NCBI RefSeq assembly: GCF_014640295.1
Contig: NZ_BMGR01000007.1
Location: forward strand, 186,001 to 250,000
From: Paenibacillus abyssi
GTDB lineage: Bacteria > Bacillota > Bacilli > Paenibacillales > Paenibacillaceae
DNA: 64,000 bases
Reading direction: 5' to 3'
In this document: positions 1 through 8,428 of the stretch, in pieces
Layout of the letters: the number at the start of each line of letters is the position of its first letter
How positions within the stretch are numbered: the stretch's first letter is position 1
Position numbers and translations under genes: made by a program
Notes under the pieces: generated by a model
Database searches by the model: none
What the model was told of the DNA's origin: nothing
What the model saw: the letters and a program-made list of their open reading frames with translations, nothing else

Positions 1-1
1 G

Positions 2-661
2 GTCAAATTGACCGGCACAATCGGTTCTATTCCGTTCATGTTATATGCCAAGAATATTGATAAGGTGGAGGATTTGAAAGGCAAGGTAGTCGGTGTGTCG
101 GCTCCCGGCTCTAATCCGGAATACGCGATTCTCACTCTTGTGCGGTCCATCGGAATGGAGCCCCGAAAAGATGTGGAAATTTTGTACATCGGCAACACAG
201 GCCTGGCTGCAATTAGCGAAGGGAAGGTAGAAGCCAGCCTTCTTGTCCCGCCTATGTCCTTTCAAGCGGATGATATGGGTCTCAAAAAAGTGGCGACGAT
301 GAGCGAATTGGATGGGATTAAAGGATTGTACATGATCGGGGCGGTCCATCAGCCTTATGCAGAAAAAAATCCGGAAGTGATCGAGAATTTTTACAAAGCC
401 TATGCCGAGGCCAGCAGCCTTGCGAAGACAGAGAAGGAAGCGACGATGGAGGCTCTTTCCAAGTGGACGAAAGTAACGGATATGGAGGCGCTTGATGGCG
501 CTTATGAGTATTTTAAAGCCTATTGGCCGACCGATCTTCACGTGCCTGAAAGTGAAATTCAGTTCCTGCTGGATGAATTGGCGGCAACGACTAATCCGGC
601 GGCGAAGGATGTAAATCCAGAGGATATTTTGGACAATCGTTACGCCGATGCCGTGGAGTAA
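2..661 (+). CDS. ABC transporter substrate-binding protein, NMT1/SsuA type (5' end missing)
   Basis: The reading frame is open to the left edge, so the N-terminus, including any lipoprotein signal, lies outside the window; 219 residues are visible. The part seen has the lobe pattern of periplasmic-type NMT1/SsuA/TauA binding proteins: a DLKGKVVGVSAPGS segment, then a GLAAISEGKVEASLL segment where ligand-pocket residues usually sit. Such proteins deliver small organic nitrogen or sulfur compounds to an ABC importer. The stop codon is directly followed by the nitrile hydratase accessory gene, so uptake of a nitrile, amide or similar compound is a reasonable inference. The ligand cannot be read from sequence. 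Confidence 0.8.
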   Translation, partial: VKLTGTIGSIPFMLYAKNIDKVEDLKGKVVGVSAPGSNPEYAILTLVRSIGMEPRKDVEILYIGNTGLAAISEGKVEASLLVPPMSFQADDMGLKKVATMSELDGIKGLYMIGAVHQPYAEKNPEVIENFYKAYAEASSLAKTEKEATMEALSKWTKVTDMEALDGAYEYFKAYWPTDLHVPESEIQFLLDELAATTNPAAKDVNPEDILDNRYADAVE

Positions 662-679
662 ATGAAAGGGAGGGTGCAG

Positions 680-1030
680 ATGAGCCAGGATGCCAAAGCT
701 TTGATCAGCGATATTCAAGAGTCGATGAAATTGCCCCGCGACAATGGCGAGCTTGTGTTTAAAACGCCGTGGGAAGGAAGAATCTTTGCGATGGCGGTGC
801 TGATGACCGAAAAGGGAGTTTATCCGTGGAAGTCGTTCAATGGCAAGTTTGCCCGCGAGATTGGTGAGGCTGAGCGCGGCCAACCCGAGGCGGAGATGGT
901 TGCTTCTTATTATCACCACTGGGTAAAGGCTTTCGAGAAGGTGCTGCTTGAGGCGGAAGTGCTGAAATCGGAGCAGCTCGAGACAAGGACGTCCGAATTC
1001 CAGACGGGCAGGCGGCATCATATTTGTTGA
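680..1030 (+). CDS. Nitrile hydratase accessory (activator-like) protein
   Basis: This 116-residue protein has the stand-alone nitrile hydratase accessory/beta-N-terminal pattern: LPRDNGELVFKTPWEGRIF near residue 20, a central YPWKSF, a YYHHWVKAFEKVLLE helix and an RTSEFQTGRRHH tail. In the family it helps load or mature the Fe/Co nitrile hydratase, or forms part of a beta-like subunit. I start it at ATG 680, where GGGAGGG sits at ideal distance; an ATG at 662 would overlap that site. It is translated directly after the binding-protein gene. No catalytic nitrile hydratase subunit is in the window, so those genes, if present, lie upstream. Confidence 0.75.
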   Translation: MSQDAKALISDIQESMKLPRDNGELVFKTPWEGRIFAMAVLMTEKGVYPWKSFNGKFAREIGEAERGQPEAEMVASYYHHWVKAFEKVLLEAEVLKSEQLETRTSEFQTGRRHHIC

Positions 1031-1081
1031 TCCGGTATGCGAAGGATGGCTTGAAGTGAAAAAATTAGTGAGGTGATTCAG

Positions 1082-1714
1082 ATGGAAATGTCGAATGAGC
1101 TTTTGCATCCCCGCAAAGCGGCGGTTATCGTCGTGGATGTGCAGAATGATTATTGTCATCCGGAAGGGGCTTGCGCGCAAAGGGGAAGTGATGTCAGCAG
1201 CATCTCCGATATGATGCCCCGCTTGCACCTGCTGTTGGATAGCGCTAGAAAAAGTGGCGTTCCGGTCATCTACATTCAAACCCTCCATGAAGCGGCTACC
1301 GATTCCGCTTCATGGACGATGCGTACCAATGGAAGATCGGGTAAAGTGTGCAGGACTGGAACCTGGGGGGCTGAATTTTATGAAGTGTCTCCGCTCCCGG
1401 GTGAAATCGTTGTAAACAAGCACCGTTACAGCGCGTTCATCAATACCCGTCTGGATTCGGTACTCCGGACCTTGAAGGTGGAGACGCTGGTATTAACCGG
1501 GGTTGCGACGAATGTATGCGTGGAGTCGACAGCCAGGGATGGATTTATGATGGATTATAACATCGCCTTGGTAAAGGATGCATGCTCCGCATACTCCGGG
1601 AGGGCCCATGAAATGACGCTGGAGAACATTGATAACCATTTTGGAGCTGTGGTGGATACGAATCAATTAATGGTCACATGGGCCGCTCAGACAGAGATAA
1701 GCGTTCCGAGCTAG
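1082..1714 (+). CDS. Isochorismatase-family cysteine hydrolase (probable amidohydrolase)
   Basis: The 210-residue protein has the complete catalytic triad of the isochorismatase/nicotinamidase/RutB superfamily: Asp19 in VIVVDVQNDY, Lys113 in VVNKHRYSAF and Cys146 in GVATNVCVESTARD. The cis-peptide VAT before the cysteine is also present. Members cleave C-N bonds in amides, ureido compounds or biuret. It starts at ATG 1082 behind GAGGTGATTCAG and is the last gene before a strong terminator. Placed after a nitrile hydratase accessory gene, it could hydrolyse the amide made from a nitrile. RutB-like or N-carbamoyl hydrolase activity is equally possible. Confidence 0.85.
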   Translation: MEMSNELLHPRKAAVIVVDVQNDYCHPEGACAQRGSDVSSISDMMPRLHLLLDSARKSGVPVIYIQTLHEAATDSASWTMRTNGRSGKVCRTGTWGAEFYEVSPLPGEIVVNKHRYSAFINTRLDSVLRTLKVETLVLTGVATNVCVESTARDGFMMDYNIALVKDACSAYSGRAHEMTLENIDNHFGAVVDTNQLMVTWAAQTEISVPS

Positions 1715-1729
1715 GACGAGATCAATAGG

Positions 1730-1763
1730 AGGAAGGAGGTTCTCTTATGGGGGCCTCCTTCCT
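1730..1763 (+). terminator. Intrinsic terminator after the isochorismatase gene
   Basis: A perfect 10-bp stem (AGGAAGGAGG with CCTCCTTCCT, 1730-1739 and 1754-1763) with a 14-nt loop is followed by TTTG. The 5' arm contains GGAGG, so it could look like a ribosome binding site, but the nearest start codon (1778) is 38 nt away and beyond the stem. Confidence 0.7.
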
Positions 1764-1777
1764 TTGTACTCCATGAA

Positions 1778-3229
1778 ATGCAGGTGAGCCGCATCTTGAA
1801 AAACAATACGCAATCTCATGTTCAATATGTGATCTGTCTGGGGGCATTTATCTCCACGTTGACAGCTGGCATGTTCAATATCACGTTAGTGGATATCGCA
1901 GCCGATTACGGGCAATCTATCCAGTCGGTTCAGTGGATCGTAACTGGTTATTTACTTGCCGTATCGACCTGCCTCCCTTTAATGGGACGGTTAGGCGATA
2001 TAAAGGGGAAGCGGTTGATTCATAATTCGGGCATTCTTCTGTTCATGCTTGGAAGTTTGTGCTGTGCACTGTCAACGAATCTGGGGAGCTTGATCGCCTT
2101 CAGAGTCCTTCAAGGAATCGGAGCCTCCATGTATCAGGCGACGAATATGGCGCTTGTCGTTTCTCTTTTTCCGCCGGAGCGAAGAGGAAGCGCGCTTGGC
2201 TTGACCGGTACCTTCGTCGCGGCCGGTTCCATGATTGGACCGAGCCTGGGAGGGATTTTCCTGCAGTGGTTTTCCTGGCAAATGAATTTTTGGTTCCTCA
2301 CGGTATTTTCTTTGATTGCATGGCTGTTGGCCCAGGCTTTTATTCCGAAGGATCAGCCTGCCGGCAGCTCACGGCTCGATTGGATGGGTGCGGCATTATT
2401 CGGTGCCTCGTTAACCGGATTAATTACCGGATTGAATCTGGGCAGTGTATGGGGCTGGGGTTCACTCGCCGTTCTGCTTCTTTTTGCACTTTTCACCGTA
2501 TGTTTGGCCGGCTTCATCTTGTGGAGTGTTTCGAGGCGCTGGGACCGCATCGGGCATACGCCTTTTATCCAATTGGGGATATTCGGGCAGCAGCGGGTTC
2601 GATTGGGGATGGGCACGACGCTGATTACGAATATGGCCGCATTTTCGGCTCAATTGGTCCTGCCTGTATATTTGCTCAGCGTTCTGCATCTGCAGCCGGC
2701 GCTCGTCGGGCTTATTCTGCTGTCCTATCCGGCCACGCTCATTATCGCTGCGCCCCTTAGCGGCAGGTTATCCGACCGGCTTGGCTCCATGCCGATCATT
2801 TATGCGGGGCTTACATGCATGGTGGCTTCCTTGTCGGCGCTTAGCTTTCTGTCCGCAAATTCAACGGTTCTTTATGTGATTGTTTTTACGGTGCTGCTCG
2901 GGAGTTCGATGGGGATGGTCAATTCGCCGAATAACAGCCTGACAATGGGGAGCGTGCCGAAACATTACCTTGGGCTGATCGGCAGCATGATTGCGCTTAG
3001 CCGGAATATGGGCATGATATTCGGGACTGTGGCTGCAGGCGCATTGGTGGTTTTATCTCCGGGCGATCCATCGTCATCGTATATGCTTACGGAAGAGAAG
3101 GTAAGCTCAGGCTTTGGGGCGGTATTCGCTTTAGCTGCCATTCTAGTTGCGGTCATGTATGCTGTGCATCTGTTTTCAGCGTTTCAGCATAAGAGAAGGG
3201 CGTTGGCCGCACACCAAATAAGCCGTTGA
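1778..3229 (+). CDS. MFS drug exporter, DHA2 (EmrB/QacA) family
   Basis: The 483-residue protein is strongly hydrophobic, with about 14 predicted membrane helices, the usual number for the DHA2 family. A motif-A-like loop (GRLGDIKGKR) lies between TM2 and TM3, and LQGIGASMYQATNMALV fits the TM4 region. A second GRLSDRLGSMP loop marks the start of the C-terminal half. These proton antiporters export drugs or metabolites. The ATG at 1778 has a poor ribosome binding site and a GTG start six bases later is possible. It is flanked by terminators on both sides, so it is probably monocistronic. Confidence 0.88.
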   Translation: MQVSRILKNNTQSHVQYVICLGAFISTLTAGMFNITLVDIAADYGQSIQSVQWIVTGYLLAVSTCLPLMGRLGDIKGKRLIHNSGILLFMLGSLCCALSTNLGSLIAFRVLQGIGASMYQATNMALVVSLFPPERRGSALGLTGTFVAAGSMIGPSLGGIFLQWFSWQMNFWFLTVFSLIAWLLAQAFIPKDQPAGSSRLDWMGAALFGASLTGLITGLNLGSVWGWGSLAVLLLFALFTVCLAGFILWSVSRRWDRIGHTPFIQLGIFGQQRVRLGMGTTLITNMAAFSAQLVLPVYLLSVLHLQPALVGLILLSYPATLIIAAPLSGRLSDRLGSMPIIYAGLTCMVASLSALSFLSANSTVLYVIVFTVLLGSSMGMVNSPNNSLTMGSVPKHYLGLIGSMIALSRNMGMIFGTVAAGALVVLSPGDPSSSYMLTEEKVSSGFGAVFALAAILVAVMYAVHLFSAFQHKRRALAAHQISR

Positions 3230-3267
3230 TTCTGGAGTTCATGATTAGAACTTCAGGATCAACGGCT
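3221..3267. terminator. Bidirectional terminator between MFS gene and aldo/keto reductase operon
   Basis: A 20-bp inverted repeat (3221-3240 with 3248-3267, all positions pairing if two G-T wobbles are allowed) has a 7-nt loop. T-rich sequence follows on the plus strand. It overlaps the MFS stop codon and separates two convergent units. Confidence 0.8.
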
Positions 3268-3297
3268 TTTATTAATGACCGAACTAATCGGCTTTTA

Positions 3298-4272
3298 TTA
3301 TGGTAAACGTTTGCCGCGCGAGCTCAGGTAGAGGCTATACCATTCCTCACGGCTGAGCGTAACCTTCTCGGCTTCTCCGCAAGCGCGGATGCGGCCGGCA
3401 TTGGAGGTGCCGATAACCGGTTGGATGCCGGCCGGATGCCTCATAAGCCAAGTCAGCACGATCGCTTCCGCTGTTGTTTCTTTTTGCTTAGCCATGAGCT
3501 GCACCAATTCTGCCGTTTTCTTTATATTTTCGGGCTGATCCTCTACGGAACGGCCGGAAAAATAACCTTGTGCAAGCGGGCCCCAGGCTTGGATTTGAAT
3601 ATTTTCCAATTGGCAGTGCTCCAGCAGGCCTTCAGGGAAGGTATTGTCTCTTGCGGCATCCTGATTGACATGTACGCCGGTCTCGAGCCAGCCGATGCGG
3701 GAGAGGCTCATCTCAAGCTGATTGACGACAAGGGGCTCGTCGCTGTAGGCCTGAAGCAGGCGGATTTGACCTGCGCTCATATTGGAAACGCCGAAATGGC
3801 GGACTTTTCCGGCCGCTTTCAAATCGTGGAACGCACTGGCGACTTCTTCCGGTTCCATCAGCGGATCGGGACGGTGCAGCAGCAGGAAATCGAGATACTC
3901 AATCCCCAGCCTGGTCAGGATGCCGTCGACACTGCTGAGAATATGGTCCTTGGAAAAATCAAAGCGATGCGGAACGTCTGGACCGTCTTCGAATCGGATA
4001 CCGCATTTCGATTGAATAAACATTTTTTCCCGCAGCCCCGGCTGTTCTTTAAGGACTTGTCCGAAAACGATCTCCGCTTTGCCCATCGTATAAATATCGG
4101 CGTGGTCAAACATGTTGATGCCGATTGAGAGGGCGGCTTCTACAGCTGCGCTTGCTTGTTTGAAGTGCTCTTGTGTAATCGGGTCTTGATTCCAGCCGCC
4201 GCCAAGCGGCATGCAGCCCAGAATGAGGCGGCTGACGGGGATGCCGCGCCGCTGTAATGGGATAGTTGTCAT
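3298..4272 (-). CDS. Aldo/keto reductase, YdhF-like
   Basis: A 324-residue NADPH-dependent oxidoreductase of the aldo/keto reductase TIM-barrel family. The catalytic tetrad is visible: Asp56 and Tyr61 in MFDHADIYTMGKAE, Lys89 in QSKCGIRF, and His133 in DFLLLHRPDP. The FGVSNMS motif and the C-terminal VIGTSNAGRI phosphate-binding loop are also typical. It lies 22 bp downstream of a second aldo/keto reductase on the same strand, so the two are probably co-transcribed. Substrates of this subgroup are carbonyls of sugars, aldehydes or xenobiotics; the specific one is unknown. Confidence 0.9.
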   Translation of the reverse strand: MTTIPLQRRGIPVSRLILGCMPLGGGWNQDPITQEHFKQASAAVEAALSIGINMFDHADIYTMGKAEIVFGQVLKEQPGLREKMFIQSKCGIRFEDGPDVPHRFDFSKDHILSSVDGILTRLGIEYLDFLLLHRPDPLMEPEEVASAFHDLKAAGKVRHFGVSNMSAGQIRLLQAYSDEPLVVNQLEMSLSRIGWLETGVHVNQDAARDNTFPEGLLEHCQLENIQIQAWGPLAQGYFSGRSVEDQPENIKKTAELVQLMAKQKETTAEAIVLTWLMRHPAGIQPVIGTSNAGRIRACGEAEKVTLSREEWYSLYLSSRGKRLP

Positions 4273-4294
4273 GTCAGGTCTCCTCTGTTGAAAA

Positions 4295-5191
4295 TTATTG
4301 TAGTCCGATCCAGTCTGCTGCAGCGGTTTCTTTCCACGTGGAGCGTATGGTCCGGTACCGTTCCTCTGATAAATTGCCTTGAGCGATTAGTTGAGCGTTC
4401 TCTATCCAACGGTTTGGATTGCTCGTCCCGACAATAGCTGTGTGCACACCCGGGACGGAGAGCGTGAACCGCAGTGCGGTCTCGACAGATTGCGGCGACC
4501 TGGCTTCTATGAAGTCGTAATCGAGTGCCTGCAGCCGGTCCCAGTAGGCATGGCTGTATTCGGATTCAGGCTTGCTGCCTGTCAGCCAGGCTGCATTGGC
4601 GATCGGCCGTTTGACGACAACGCCCATGCCCTGCTGGGCAGCCAGTGGAAGGGTCAGATCAATAGCTTCTTGGTCTGCGATATTCACTGAGGTTTCCAGG
4701 GAATCGAACAGCCCGCTCTGAACTGCGTATAAGGCAGCTTTATGGTCGCCGCTGTATCCGATAAATCGGGTTTTCCCCTGCTGTTTTGCCCGCTGCAGCA
4801 CTTCGATGACCTCGCCGCGGCGCAGCAGCTCCTCGCTGCAGCTGTGCAGGTGAATCACATCGATATAGTCTGTTTGCAAGTGCTTAAGGCTTCGGTCAAT
4901 GCTTTGCTCCAGGAGCTTGGGATCCCAGTCCTCCAGCTCGATGCCGGAGGCATGGCCGCATTTCGTGAATAAATAATAATCATCCCGCCGGTGGGATACG
5001 GTCTTGCCGATCAGTTCTTCGCTGTTTTTGTAACATTCGGCGGTATCGATAACGTTTAGGCCTGCATCGAGCGCAGTGCCAAGAAGTTTCTCTACATCGG
5101 ACACCGATGCGCCCCTGTAGCCGATTTCTGCGCCTCCAAACCCGAGAACGCTTACTTTCATGCCCGTATTACCGTACAATCGTTGTTCCAT
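4295..5191 (-). CDS. Aldo/keto reductase
   Basis: A 298-residue aldo/keto reductase and the first gene of a two-gene leftward unit. The tetrad is Asp49 and Tyr54 in NVIDTAECYKNSEE, Lys77 in LFTKCGH and His116 in DVIHLHS. The cofactor loop AIVGTSNPNR is near the C-terminus. It is only distantly similar to its downstream neighbour, so this is not a recent duplication. GAGGATGAAAC precedes the ATG at suitable spacing. The reductase class is certain; the substrate is not. Confidence 0.9.
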   Translation of the reverse strand: MEQRLYGNTGMKVSVLGFGGAEIGYRGASVSDVEKLLGTALDAGLNVIDTAECYKNSEELIGKTVSHRRDDYYLFTKCGHASGIELEDWDPKLLEQSIDRSLKHLQTDYIDVIHLHSCSEELLRRGEVIEVLQRAKQQGKTRFIGYSGDHKAALYAVQSGLFDSLETSVNIADQEAIDLTLPLAAQQGMGVVVKRPIANAAWLTGSKPESEYSHAYWDRLQALDYDFIEARSPQSVETALRFTLSVPGVHTAIVGTSNPNRWIENAQLIAQGNLSEERYRTIRSTWKETAAADWIGLQ

Positions 5192-5302
5192 GTTTCATCC
5201 TCCTCGTAACGTTGATGATCCCCTTTTCTATTATAGAGAAAGAGAGAGTGACAATTAAAGTAGTGAAATTTAATATACGTAGTTCGCTAAGGTATAGTAG
5301 CC

Positions 5303-5416
5303 GTGAAAAAACTAGTGGCCAAGAGGGAGAAGCGGGTATTTGGGTTTGCCTATTCGTTGGAAGCCGTGGCCCTCGATTCCGGCTCCATTGCGCAGAACCT
5401 CAAAGAAGATCGCTAG
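5303..5416 (+). CDS. Possible small ORF or gene remnant (37 codons)
   Basis: The 365-bp gap between the aldo/keto reductase pair and the AraC gene contains a GTG-started frame of 37 codons ending at TAG 5416. Its codons are GC-rich at third positions, unlike the AT-rich DNA just upstream, and the peptide (KREKRVFGFAYSLEAVALD in the middle) looks protein-like. There is no convincing ribosome binding site. The stop lies inside an 8-bp inverted repeat (AGATCGCT/AGCGATCT, 5406-5434). I do not recognise the family. It may be the 3' remnant of a lost gene or may not be translated. Confidence 0.25.
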   Translation: MKKLVAKREKRVFGFAYSLEAVALDSGSIAQNLKEDR

Positions 5417-5463
5417 GCACCCCGCCAAGCGATCTAAACAGACACCATGCTAGCAAAGCTAAA

Positions 5464-5498
5464 AACAGAAGGCTGCCTCTAAAGGGCAGCCTTCTGTT
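5464..5498 (-). terminator. Terminator of the AraC/dehydrogenase operon
   Basis: A perfect 14-bp stem (AACAGAAGGCTGCC and its complement, 5464-5477 and 5485-5498) with a 7-nt loop. On the minus strand it is followed by a T-run (CTGTTTTTAGC), so it ends leftward transcription from the AraC gene. Confidence 0.85.
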
Positions 5499-5556
5499 CA
5501 GTATGCAAAATTAGGCTCAGGACCTCGGATGCTGCTCCGGGGCCGTCTTGCTTTGC

Positions 5557-6441
5557 TTACTCGCTTTCTGCAGTCTCGCTTTGCCTTACTTGCTTTCTGT
5601 ACTGCTCCGGGGTAACGCCGATATGCTGTTTGAACAAGCGGCTGAAATGGGCCAGATGTTTAAATCCGACCTGGAACCCCACATCAGTCACCGATAATTG
5701 CGGTTGGATCAAAAACAAAATCCGGGCCTGATTAATCCGCCATCTGTAGACAAAATCGAATATCGTTACCCCGGTTACTTCTTTGAAAATTTTGGCGAGA
5801 TACGATCTGCTCAAGTGCATGTGCCCTTGCAAGTGCTCCAAATTCAGATCTTCCGCATAATTTTGCTCCAAAAAAGAGATGATGCCCTGTACTGTCCGTT
5901 CTTTCTCCGAGGGCAGCTCCGGCCTGCTTTGCAGCGGCTGCAGGCACCGTTCATATACGAAATACAGCAGATCCGCAAATGCGAGCCGCATCCGGTTGTC
6001 ACCGATCCGATCCTGCCGCTGCTGCTGCTCGTGCATAAAGAAAAGAATTCGCTCGGCCTCTTCCTTATCTTTGCCGCGCAATTGAATGCGGTGGTTCTTG
6101 AGCTCCTGAAAGGGCTGCAGCACATTAATCGTAAACGGCGGCTCAAGAAACGGACGCAGGATATCCGGTTCGAAATGAACGATGGACCTTACATATTCGA
6201 CGCTTTTGTCGATTTTGGCGCAGTGCAGCGTCATGCCGTACATGATGATTAGATCGCCGGGCTCCAGGACAAAGATTTTATCGCCAATCAAATAATTGCA
6301 TTTTCCTTCGTGAAAGTAGTACACCTCATAGTACGAATGCGAATGCAGTACCGGATCGATCGGACTGGTGGAACGGAATGTGTAATCAATCATGCCTTTT
6401 CGGTCGGAAGCGGTTGGCAGCATAGACGGAGTCTTCCACAC
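5557..6441 (-). CDS. AraC-family transcriptional regulator with cupin sensor domain
   Basis: A 294-residue regulator. The N-terminal half has the cupin-type AraC ligand domain (HSHSYYEVYYFHEGKCNYLI, then VLEPGDLIIM). The C-terminal half has two helix-turn-helix motifs, HLSRSYLAKIFKEVTG and VGFQVGFKHLAHFSRLFKQH, ending in GVTPEQYRKQ. It starts at GTG 6441, 3 nt after the isomerase stop, with GAGGAG behind it. As the last gene of the dehydrogenase/isomerase operon it probably senses the pathway sugar and controls its own operon. Autoregulation is an inference. Confidence 0.9.
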   Translation of the reverse strand: MWKTPSMLPTASDRKGMIDYTFRSTSPIDPVLHSHSYYEVYYFHEGKCNYLIGDKIFVLEPGDLIIMYGMTLHCAKIDKSVEYVRSIVHFEPDILRPFLEPPFTINVLQPFQELKNHRIQLRGKDKEEAERILFFMHEQQQRQDRIGDNRMRLAFADLLYFVYERCLQPLQSRPELPSEKERTVQGIISFLEQNYAEDLNLEHLQGHMHLSRSYLAKIFKEVTGVTIFDFVYRWRINQARILFLIQPQLSVTDVGFQVGFKHLAHFSRLFKQHIGVTPEQYRKQVRQSETAESE

Positions 6442-6444
6442 GTG

Positions 6445-7320
6445 TTATAACTCCTCGTTCAGCAGCGTGTTCATCCGTTCAGCGTAATAATTCAGCATGG
6501 CGACGGAATCGAATTGGCCGCTGAAATCCTCCAGGCCGAGATATCCGGTATAGCCAACTGAACGGAGGTCGCTGATGAATGGCTTCCATTGTACGATTCC
6601 GGCCTGCAATCCGGCCCACTGCGATACCCATTCTACCGGAGAAGTGGCTGTGCCTTCGCCTTTTGAATCGTGTGATTGGAACCAACCGGCATTCTTGACA
6701 TGGACGTGGGCAAGGTAAGGGCCCAGCAATTCCAAGCCCATTCGGTGATTCTCGTAGCCTTCGTGTACCATGTTGCCTGGATCATACAGGACGCCGACCG
6801 CTTCCGGATCCAAGCCTTCCACAAGGCGGTAGGCCGATGAGGCGCTGGGTGCAATCGTATGGTGGTGGGTTTCGATAACGCCTTTGATGCCGTACTGTTT
6901 GCAAAGCGCCGCGGCTTCGCGCAGATAGGCTCTGCTCTGCTCGAACAGCTCGTTAAAATGCCGGCTTCGGTTATAAGCGGGAATGCCCAGGCGAATCATA
7001 GAGGCGTTCATATAGCGGGCCGCCTGCAGCACGCTTTCGGTCGCCTCGAGATCGCCGGATGTTAAGTATGGTGTGACGCTTACCGTTTGGAGGCCGCTCT
7101 CGGCGGTGATTTGCTTGAAGCGTTCCAATTCCGCTTCTCCGCCAAAAGGGGAGATGGAACACAGATTGTTGCGCCAAAAGGACGGAGCTTCATTCTTGGC
7201 CTCCTCCGGCACTTCCTTGTACCGCCATTCGATGCCGTGGAAGCCGGCTGCCTTTGCGGCTTGAGCCAGCGCCTCGGGCGTCAGGTCAGGGGTGGATACC
7301 GTGAATATGGAAAGTTTCAT
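6445..7320 (-). CDS. Sugar phosphate isomerase/epimerase-like TIM-barrel protein
   Basis: A 291-residue protein of the xylose isomerase-like/AP endonuclease 2 barrel family. Metal-binding positions of the family are visible: Glu in GVIETHHHT, Asp in VLYDPGNM, His in LAHVHVKN and Glu in YLGLEDFSG. I start it at ATG 7320 (MKLSIFTV); TTG 7332 abuts the GGAGG and is less likely. Relatives act as 2-keto-inositol dehydratase, hydroxypyruvate isomerase, 3-epimerases or 3-keto-glycoside-cleaving enzymes. The two neighbouring Gfo/Idh/MocA dehydrogenases suggest it acts on a keto-sugar made by one of them. Confidence 0.85.
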   Translation of the reverse strand: MKLSIFTVSTPDLTPEALAQAAKAAGFHGIEWRYKEVPEEAKNEAPSFWRNNLCSISPFGGEAELERFKQITAESGLQTVSVTPYLTSGDLEATESVLQAARYMNASMIRLGIPAYNRSRHFNELFEQSRAYLREAAALCKQYGIKGVIETHHHTIAPSASSAYRLVEGLDPEAVGVLYDPGNMVHEGYENHRMGLELLGPYLAHVHVKNAGWFQSHDSKGEGTATSPVEWVSQWAGLQAGIVQWKPFISDLRSVGYTGYLGLEDFSGQFDSVAMLNYYAERMNTLLNEEL

Positions 7321-7343
7321 CGTTAGGTTCAACCTCCATCCGA

Positions 7344-8414
7344 TTATTCAATGCGCTGTGCTTGCTGTTGTGCAATCAAACAAAGTTCTGCTGCCTTGAA
7401 GGTGTGTGCTTGCGTCATCGCGCGTTCTGTCCGGTGCAAGCAATCCAGAATCAGCTCCCCGAAGAAAGGGAACCCGACCTGTCCTTCGAGCTCAATGCGC
7501 CGCTCTCCCTCACCGTTGACGAGGTACAGCTGATTGCCGCCGCCCCGGGCGATATCGGCGTATTTGCGAAGTTCGATGTAACCGTCTGTGCCCAGTAATA
7601 ATGTGCGTCCGTCACCCCATGTCGAGAGTCCGGACGGTGTCAGCCAATCGACGCGGAAATAATGCGTTGCGCCATTGTCTCCCCGCAGTGTAGCGTCGCC
7701 GAAATCTTCGAGCTCAGGGTAATCTTTATTGTTATAATTCGCTACTTTGCTGTGCAGCACCTGCGCATCGGTACAGCCGGAATAATACAAAAATTGTTCG
7801 ATCTGATGGCTGCCGATGTCGCAAAGAATGCCGCCGTATTGTTCTTTTTTAAAGAACCAGTCGGGCCGCGACGGCGCATTCAACCGATGTGGGCCGAGCC
7901 CGAGCACCTGTACAACCCGGCCGATCGCACCGTCCTTGATAAGCTGTCCGGCAAAAACTGCGCTCTCCACATGAAGCCGTTCACTGTAATATACAGCGTA
8001 TTTTCGGCCTGTTGCGGCAACGGCGGCCCGGGCTTCTTCCAGCTGCTCCAGCGTAGTGAATGGCGCTTTGTCGGTGAAATAATCTTTGCCGTGCTTCATG
8101 ACTTTGACTCCCAGCGGGCCGCGGTCGGAAGGGATAGCCGCCGCAGCGACCAGCCTGATCTCGGGATCCTGCAGGATTTCCTGTTCTGAGGAAGCTACGC
8201 CGACGCCGGGATAGGTGTCGCAGAACCGGCTTACCTTGTCCGGGTCCGGGTCATAGACCCATTTTAATGTTCCGCCGGCTTCGATTAGTCCATTGCACAT
8301 GCCATAGATATGGCCGTGCTCCAATGACATCGCGGCGAAGGAAAACTCTCCCCGTTCCACGACTGGACGGGGTTTTCCTTGCGGCGCGTAGTTCATGCCG
8401 TCTTGTTTGCTCAT
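7344..8414 (-). CDS. Gfo/Idh/MocA-family oxidoreductase
   Basis: A 356-residue sugar-type dehydrogenase. The Rossmann domain is somewhat degenerate: the usual GxGxxG is not obvious, and FSFAAMSLEHGHIYGMCNGL occupies its place. The family's DKAPFTTLEQLEEA segment (usual EKP position) and the C-terminal GGILCDIGSHQIEQFLYYSG motif with catalytic-type His are present. It lies 14 bp after another Gfo/Idh/MocA gene and just before the TIM-barrel gene. It may oxidise or reduce a sugar or cyclitol with NAD(P). The altered nucleotide-binding loop suggests unusual cofactor handling or a non-redox role. Confidence 0.85.
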   Translation of the reverse strand: MSKQDGMNYAPQGKPRPVVERGEFSFAAMSLEHGHIYGMCNGLIEAGGTLKWVYDPDPDKVSRFCDTYPGVGVASSEQEILQDPEIRLVAAAAIPSDRGPLGVKVMKHGKDYFTDKAPFTTLEQLEEARAAVAATGRKYAVYYSERLHVESAVFAGQLIKDGAIGRVVQVLGLGPHRLNAPSRPDWFFKKEQYGGILCDIGSHQIEQFLYYSGCTDAQVLHSKVANYNNKDYPELEDFGDATLRGDNGATHYFRVDWLTPSGLSTWGDGRTLLLGTDGYIELRKYADIARGGGNQLYLVNGEGERRIELEGQVGFPFFGELILDCLHRTERAMTQAHTFKAAELCLIAQQQAQRIE

Positions 8415-8428
8415 TGTTTTTACCTCCG

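Noticed and set aside
41-1288. Minus-strand open frame of 415 codons across the first three genes
   Set aside because: It spans three real plus-strand genes and their intergenic region and has no family features.
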